64,000 nucleotides of DNA, from NCBI RefSeq assembly GCF_002234675.1, contig NC_019868.2, positions 4,496,433-4,560,432 on the forward strand, given 5' to 3'. Source of the DNA: Oryzias latipes. Lineage: Eukaryota; Chordata; Actinopteri; Beloniformes; Adrianichthyidae. Positions within the stretch are counted from its first letter, which is position 1; every line of letters begins with the position of its first letter. The position numbers and the translations under genes are program-made. The notes under the pieces are model-generated. The model ran no database searches and had not been told where the DNA came from. It worked only from the letters and a program-made list of their open reading frames with translations. This document shows positions 57,733 through 64,000 of the stretch, piece after piece.

Positions 57733-58330
57733 CTGGACCCACTAATGGGCCTGTCCCATGTAATGCTGTGGTCATCCGGAACGGGACAACATGCCTCTAC
57801 TCCTGGAGACTGTTTGAATGTTAGAAACAGACAGCACCATGGCTCCTGGCAATCTGTAAATCCAACCCTCTTCTAAACTCCCCTGGATCCACTTTGGTGC
57901 AAAGAAAAAACAATGGTTGACCAATCAGAGGAGCAGGTTCTGGTGGTGGCGGGATGTGGAAATCAGGAGCAGCAAGGGGTAGTGTGTGTGCCCCTCCCTC
58001 ATGGTTTTGTTGAGTTCTGGGTCTATCCACCGCTGTTGAGCGCTGACGTGTTTCCTGGTGGCGTGAACACATGCACCATCGTCTTTTATGTGGGTGGGGC
58101 TTTGTCTGTGTGTAGTGCTGGTTGTTGGCTGGAGAAGTGGGTGGGGCACACGTGAGAGCATGTAAGAACAGTGGGAGGAGAATCTTTTGTGTCTATGTTT
58201 CCTAGGATGTTTGGTTCTGCTTGTCATCACTTTCCACCCGTCAGGTGTGCCACCTGGCTTACCTTGCCCCTGCTCAGTTTAGTGTTTGGGCCTGTAGGCA
58301 GATCTGACCCAAATAAACCTGAAGATGTTG
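57733..58330 (+). other. IGBP1 3' UTR
   Basis: Follows the IGBP1 stop and ends soon after AATAAA at 58312-58317. Open frames on either strand here are not family-like. Confidence 0.65.
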
Positions 58331-58489
58331 ACCTCTGATTTGTTTGTGTGTATTTACCCTGCTGGGGTGGAAGAGTTTCAAGCTTTGGGATATGACCATC
58401 CCTGTTTGAAACAGTTACTGCAGATAAACGTAATGGTACGATGCAAAGCAGATTTTAGCTTCCTGATTGTCGCTATGTTGGCAGGATAT

Positions 58490-58665
58490 GACCTCATCAA
58501 ACCCTGCTCTTCATAGTCCCACTCCAATCATCATTTGATCCACTGTAAAAGTTTTGCCAGTGATCTTTTATCCCGAATCAATAAACATGTTGTTTTCTAG
58601 GACAGTTTCTGCAGAGCAGTAGTAGTCCATTAGAAATTCACCTCTGAGTTGTGGCCAAGACTACT
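58490..58665 (-). repeat. Dispersed repeat family B, copy 3 (inverted)
   Basis: Read on the minus strand it has 'cagaggtgaatttctaatgg', 'ctctgcagaaactgtcctag', 'aaaacaacatg' and 'aaagatcactggcaa', matching 25854-26200 in order. Confidence 0.6.
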
Positions 58666-58769
58666 AGCTCAGATAAGCCTGCCACCTTCCCATCATCCAT
58701 CTGTTTACACACCCTCCTGTTAGCTCACAGTCCCTCACAACCCCAACCTAACATTCACCTAACAAGTAA

Positions 58770-58974
58770 CCCTTGTGCTATCCTAGGCACTTTAACGTTG
58801 GGAGTTGGGTCATCTAGACCCACTAGACCGTGCTCTGAACCTTTTTTCTTCAATGATTTGTGATCTTCACTGGTGTCCATGGATTCCATGAAATCTTTCC
58901 ACCTTTATCCACCTTTGTCATGGTAGGGAGAACACGTCAATGTAAGGGTGGGGTCATCTAAGATAGCACAAGGG
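58770..58974 (+). mobile_element. TTAA-type MITE, copy 5
   Basis: A 205-bp copy in the orientation of copy 1, with TTAA on the right (58975-58978) and GTAA on the left. Termini CCCTTGTGCTATCC and GATAGCACAAGGG are intact. Confidence 0.85.
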
Positions 58975-58978
58975 TTAA

Positions 58979-59892
58979 ACCAGATTCCAGCTCAGATGAG
59001 GAAAACAAAGACGAAGACGTATCTATTTGTCTGGGGTGCTCTGTACTGTTGCACCAAGTTTCTGCCATTTGGATCCATCAGTTCAGCAGCCATAGTGACA
59101 GAGTAAGTTAGATGGTAGAGCAATGAAATGAGCTAAACTCCTTCAACCAGGTCCAGCCTCCCCTCCCAGTAGCTGATGGTCAATGCAGTACAGCGTGACT
59201 CTTCATCTCAAAGATCCACCATGAAGGACTGATGTCAATGTAGAAATATCTAAACTCTTCTTTATTTTCATGTGACCTCTCAGGAAAAAAAATTCCATCC
59301 AGGCTTTGACATTTCTTTTTCAACATAGAGTTTGATTCTGACTTGATTTTAGCTTATTATTAGCTTTACATTTCTGCAACCAAAGTTTCTGTGCCACATA
59401 TTTCTCAATGATGAAATTAAAAAGAAAAACAAACCCCCTACCAGGTGAACTGACTGGCTCCAATTAGTTTTGGTGTTAAAGATAAACAGAAAATAAATGT
59501 TGCTCCTTGGTTCAAGCCATAGAAAATGTAAGACTCTAGGACTGGCCACTCTAATCAATTATATGCTACGTGGAGAAGGAGCAGTAGACAGAGGTGTGAT
59601 TGGTCAGATTGGTAGAGAAAGATCCAACCTATAACATACTAGTAGGAGGTTAAAGTCCCAACCAAGAATGTTCTAGTTAACTCCCTCTCTCTAGAAGGCC
59701 AAGAGAGGGAGTTAACCAGAGTTCTCTCTCTCTCTTTTTTTTCTGTTACATCATTTATTTCACTTTTATTTAACTACCAAGGTCAAGTGAAAACCAGATC
59801 TCATTTGCAAGGATGACAAGTCAAAATCTGTACAAGCTGAGACGGATTTCATACTCTCACATGCTCAATTAAAAGTCAAAATCACAAACATG
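58979..59892. other. Intergenic DNA, no gene recognised
   Basis: Nothing coding is seen. A small perfect hairpin is present: GTTAACTCCCTCTCT at 59676-59690 pairs with 59702-59716. Confidence 0.4.
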
Positions 59893-61427
59893 CACTGACC
59901 AAAAATATAAACGCAACACTTTTGTTATTGCTCCCATTTTTTATGGTATGAGCTCAAAGATGTGAAACATTTTCCACATACACAAAATAACCAGTTTTCT
60001 GAAATATTGTTCACAAATCTGTCTAAATCTGTGATAGTGAGCACTTCTCCTTTGCCAAGACAATCCTTCCCACTCTGAAATCTTCAGTTGTATCACACAG
60101 CACAATGCCACAGATGTCGCAAGTTTTGAGGGAGCGTGCAATTGGCATGCTGGTAGCAGGAATGTTGTTAGGGAATTGAATGTCCATTTCTCCACTATAG
60201 GCCGTCTCCAAAGGCGTTTCCGAGAATTTGGCAGCACATCCAACCGGCCTCACAACCGCAGACCACGTGTAACCACACCAGCCCAAGACCTCCACATCCA
60301 GCATGTCCACCTCCAAGATCGTCTGAGACCAGCCACTCGGACAGCTGCTGAAACAATCGGTTGGCATAACCACAGAATTTCTGCACAAACTGTCAGAAAC
60401 CGTCTTAGGGAAGCTCATCTGCATGCTCGTCGTCCTCATCGAGGTCTCGAACTCACTCCAGTTCGTCGTCGTAACCGACTTGAGTGGGCAAATGCTCACA
60501 TGCGATGGCGTCTGGCACGTTGGAGAGGTGTTCTCTTCACGGATGAATCCCGGTTTACACTGTTCAGGGCAGATGGCAGACAGTGTGTGTCGCGTCATGT
60601 GGGTGAGCGGTTTTCTGATGTCAATGTTGTGGATCCAGTAGCCCATGGTCGTGGTGGGGTTATGGTATGGGCAGGCATATGTTATGGGCGAAGAACATAG
60701 GTGCATTTCATTGATGGCATTTTGAATGCACAGAGATACCGTGACGAGATCCTGGGGCCCATTGTTGTGCCGTACATCCAACAACATCATCTCATGTTGC
60801 AGCATGATAATGCACGGCGCCATGTTGCAAGGATCTGTACACAATTCTTGGAAGCTGAAACCATCCCAGTTCTTGCATGGCCAGCATACTCACCGGACAT
60901 GTCACCCATTGAGCATGTTTGGGATGCTCTGGATCGGCGTATACGGCAGCGTGTTCCAGTTCTTGCCAATATCCAGCAACTTCGCACAGCCATTGAAGAA
61001 GAGTGGACCAACATTCCACAGGCCACAATAGACAACCTGATCAACTCTATGCGAAGGTGATGTGTCGCACTTCATGAGGCAAATGGTGGTCACACCAGAT
61101 ACTGACTGGTTGTCTGGGTCCCCTGACCCCCTCAATAAAACAAAACTAAAGATTTCAGAGTGGCCTTTTCTTGTGGCCAGTCTAAGGCACACCTGTGCAA
61201 TAATCATGCTGTCTAATCAGCATCTTTGATATGGCACACCTGCGAGGTGGGATGGATTGTCTTGGCAAAGGAAAAGTGCTCACTATCACAGATTTAGACA
61301 GATTTGTGAACAATATTTCAGAGAATTGGTTATTTTGTGTATGTGGAAAATGTTTCACATCTTTGAGTTCATAACATAAAAAATGGGAGCAATAACAAAA
61401 GTGTTGCGTTTATGTTTTTGGTCAGTA
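59893..61427 (+). mobile_element. Tc1-like transposon, nearly whole
   Basis: The ends are near-identical inverted repeats of about 180 bp starting CACTGACCAAAAATATAAAC (left) and TACTGACCAAAAACATAAAC (right, inverted); TA follows on the right. The transposase reads plus strand from about 60130: FSTIGRLQRRFREFGS, VTTPAQDLHIQHVHLQDRL, the first catalytic Asp in VLFTDESRFTLF, GGVMVWAGI, the second in LMLQHDNARRHVA, and the third acidic residue in SPDMSPIEHVWDALD, a DD34E layout. Lesions: an in-frame TAG at 60698-60700 where related elements have Gln, and a frame shift near 60170. The two arms of the ORF are otherwise open to 61060. Confidence 0.92.
60176..61060 (+). pseudogene. Tc1 transposase with one internal stop
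   Basis: About 294 codons of Tc1 transposase are in a single frame, broken only by the TAG at 60698-60700; all three catalytic acidic residues are present. The first 40 or so residues are displaced by a shift upstream of 60176. Family length is about 340 residues. Confidence 0.88.
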
Positions 61428-61469
61428 TAATTCGTATGGGGTTTTATTTGAACATGTTACCTGTCATCT

Positions 61470-61975
61470 GCAGCATTTATCCATCCTTCTTCATCTGTTC
61501 ATCCTGGACCAGGTTCTTGGGCAGCAGCCTGAGCAAAGATGCCCAGACTTCTCTTTCCCTGGACAACTTCCTCCAGCTCCTCTCCAGCCAAGAGACATAG
61601 TCTCTCCAGCATGTCCTGGGTCTTCCCCGGGACCTCCGCCCAGTGGGACATGCCCGGAACACACCGGAGGCGTCCAGGAGGCATCCGAACCAGATGCCAG
61701 AGCCACCTCAACTGGCTCCTTTCAATGTGGAAGAGAAGTGGTTCTGCTCTGAGGTCTCCACAAGTGTCCGAGTTTCTCACCCTATCTCTAAGGGAACACC
61801 CAGCCACCTTATGGAGGAAGCTCATTTCAGCTGCTTGTATTTGGGACCTTGTTCTATCGGTCATAACCCAGAACTCATGACCATAGGTGAATATTGGAAC
61901 GAAGATCGACAGATAAAATGAGAGCTTCGCTTTCTGGCTCAGCTCTCTCTTCTGCAGCAATAAACTGCAATTCAA
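61470..61975 (-). mobile_element. 5'-truncated RTE-type LINE (Rex3/Expander-like)
   Basis: The minus-strand frame from 61975 encodes ELSQKAKLSFYLSIFVPIFT, YGHEFWVMTDRTRSQIQAAE, MSFLHKVAGCSLRDRVRNSD and LLFHIERSQLRWLWHLVRMP, the C-terminal reverse-transcriptase region of a very common fish RTE-clade LINE. A frame shift around 61640 moves the GRRSRGRPRTCWRDYVSWLE part into another frame. Only the 3' end is present. Confidence 0.85.
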
Positions 61976-62754
61976 TTTGTCTGAAGGGTGCTGCAGTAGG
62001 CTAAGGTGCAGACACGACTATGTTTAACCAGTAATTTATTAACTTCAGTTAAATCCAGACCCGTTTGAAACAGCTTCTGGTCAGAATGTCAATTCTTCCT
62101 TTATTGGTACAGATGATCTTCAAAAATCCTTCTGTCACAGCCAACACACTGTTGTCCCTTTTGTTACAGAGCTATCACTGCAGTCTATAAATTGGTCCAG
62201 TCTGCTTTCTCATTGACAACACGTTTAGTTCATATACAAAATTAACTACTGTGTTAGTGTAGAGTCTAACCAAAGACAAGCCAAAGTAGCAGAATCATGA
62301 ATGAAAACATGACATCTGACAGGTGCAATAAAAGCACAAACCTAAAGAATATCAACAAAAACAATAACACATTCAAAGGTCACAACTTAGTGCTTTAAAT
62401 CATTATAGTCAGAGTGAGTCGTTTTTGGGTGGGGTGGTGTTTTCAGGGAGATGGTAAAGTTGTCATGGAAAGTTAGGGATCTTGGTTTGGGTTCAGAAAA
62501 TTTGGATCCATCTTTTTTTTTTAATTCATAAGCATTTTATTGAACAGAAACTGTTGGTCTTATGTTTATGGAGAATTCCAATGTGTTTATGAGAAAAACT
62601 GCAGAAGATGAGAGACTTTAATGAGAAACAGTCACAGCATTCCAAGCAGAAACAGGATGTGACAGCACGATGGTTTTAACCTCAGAACAAAAGGTCAGAG
62701 CAGTTTAGAACTTCAGTGTCTTGTGGCCTTTGGCTGTATGTGGGACTGAGTGAC
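61976..62754. other. Intergenic DNA, nothing recognised
   Basis: No coding exon or classified repeat found. Confidence 0.4.
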
Positions 62755-63130
62755 CTCTTCATCCCAGCACTCCAAACAGGAAGTACAAGCTGGTTCCAAG
62801 AAGACCATTAATTATTTTTTCTATTTGTCAGATTAACCGTTCTTGCTCTACTACCTTTTTTAGCATGTTCTTCTTAATGTTATTTTTTTAACGTGTTTTC
62901 TGAAGTTCAAGCTATTCAAGTTATAAACTGACTATCAGCAGCCTCTGTAAAAGCATCTGGTGTCACGTCCAAACTTTGAAATGTCTGCTTGACAGATTCT
63001 CCTGAGCCCGCTGTCCTGTGGTCGGGGTGTGGAATTCCAACAAGCTCACTCCTGATTGGCGAGAGTGGTTGCCAGAGAAATGTTCACATGACCAATGCAG
63101 AACACAATTCTGACAAATGTTTAAGGGAAA
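62755..63130 (+). repeat. Dispersed repeat family A, copy 3
   Basis: 'cccagcactccaaacaggaa', 'tgacagattctcctgagccc' and 'ttccaacaagctcactcctg' align with 9700-10200. It lacks the 114-bp insert present in copy 1, so it shows the empty site. Confidence 0.6.
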
Positions 63131-64000
63131 ATGGTGACTGAATTGGCTTCATTACGTTGGAGTCAGAGGTGAGTCGTTTTTCCTGGAGCACAGTCACACT
63201 CATTAAGTCCAGTTATCTTAAACTAAGTTAATTAACCTGAAACCAATATGCATTCAAGCGCTCATTTTTCAATGAAAAATCCATGCTCATAAATGTTTCA
63301 GGCTTTTCAGAACTCTCACATTCACTTGTAGCTACATCTATTTTTAGGACTGTTTTCAGGCTCTACGAGTAGCACATGAGACCTTTGAATGCCCATTAAA
63401 AGTTCAATCAGGTTGAACTTTGACTAGTCTGGGACTTGGATTTGGTAGTGATGTATAGATGAGGTCCACTTTTAATTTACAGAAGTACCAACAGTTTGGA
63501 AATTGGTCATAGAGGAAAAATTAATAATTGCGGTTTGCGCCCAGCGGGAATTCTATGAAAACCAAATCTTTCATATATCGGAATAGAGCTGTGAAAGAAA
63601 AAACCTGGAGCAGAATTCACCAGATTTGCTCCACTTAGATTTTTCACCATGGCTCTTCCAACTGTAGGTGGCAGACACGTGCTAAGAAAAAGAAGAATCT
63701 GCTCCCTGCTGTACAAGGGCTAAACGTGGGTTCAAGAACGTGCATCACATGCCCAGTTTAAATGCAGCATTACATTTATACGATTTTCTCAAATTAAGTA
63801 AATATTGTAACAACCCAGCTGGTACATCACTATAACTGAACTGCTAATAGAGCAGCTTCATTGGAGAGCTGAGCGTGCCCCATACACCGCACGACCCTGG
63901 ACAGTCTCAGAGAGGAAGAAATAGGCAGAGAAGCAAAGTCTCCTTTTCAGCATCAACACCCATTTAATTGAACACACAAACAGCATGGACGTGATTTGTG
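63131..64000. other. Intergenic DNA to the right edge, nothing recognised
   Basis: No exon, RNA gene or named repeat is supported. The short minus-strand frame around 63507-63716 has no recognisable homology. Confidence 0.4.

Overview
This is a vertebrate nuclear window, almost certainly from a ray-finned (teleost) fish. It holds multi-exon genes whose proteins match vertebrate families closely, separated by dense repeats of kinds typical of fish: Tc1 elements, hAT elements, TTAA-flanked MITEs, L2/Rex and RTE LINE ends, tRNA-headed SINEs and long tetranucleotide microsatellites. The TTAA MITE family reminds me of medaka-type (Oryzias) genomes, but that is a low-confidence impression.

Layout. 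(1) 1-11,212, minus strand: FBXO38, an SCF-type F-box/LRR gene whose last exons lie beyond the left edge; 16 coding exons in the window (904 codons) join with consistent phase. (2) 11,213-18,370: a repeat field with an L1/Tx1-like LINE, an L2/Rex1-like LINE and two large microsatellites. (3) 18,686-19,588, minus: an intronless hnRNP A0-like gene with an unusual cysteine-containing C-terminal repeat. (4) 20,785-23,038: a damaged Tc1 transposon carrying its own nested insertion. (5) 24,324-29,112, minus: RNF103, complete in seven exons (660 aa); an inverted copy of its exon 2 lies about 0.9 kb upstream. (6) 31,270-34,936, minus: MAGT1, complete in ten exons (328 aa). (7) 40,729-45,997, plus: ATOH8, a bHLH factor whose last coding exon appears to carry only one codon and the stop; its third intron holds two TTAA MITEs and a TIR element with minisatellite arms. 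(8) 49,330-52,846, minus: TMEM129, complete in seven exons (366 aa), head to head with (9) 53,084-57,732, plus: IGBP1, complete in three exons (356 aa); the 237 bp between their start codons look like a bidirectional promoter. (10) 58,300-64,000: repeats, including a nearly whole Tc1-type element and an RTE LINE end.

The genes do not form one pathway. RNF103 and TMEM129 are both membrane RING ubiquitin ligases of the ER, MAGT1 is an ER oxidoreductase subunit of the oligosaccharyltransferase, FBXO38 is a substrate receptor of a cullin ligase, IGBP1 is the alpha4 chaperone of PP2A-type phosphatases, and ATOH8 and hnRNP A0 act on transcription and mRNA. Their human counterparts lie on 5q31-32, 2p11, Xq13-21 and 4p16, so the order here mixes several mammalian blocks.

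I found no clearly new biological system. The most unusual signals are the inverted RNF103 exon copy, the minisatellite-armed TIR element, two hAT elements sharing a target duplication, the Cys-rich hnRNP A0 tail and the one-codon ATOH8 exon. I recognised no tRNA or rRNA gene, no CRISPR array and no LTR retroelement. Calls rest on reading the sequence and on remembered family sequences; no database search was run.
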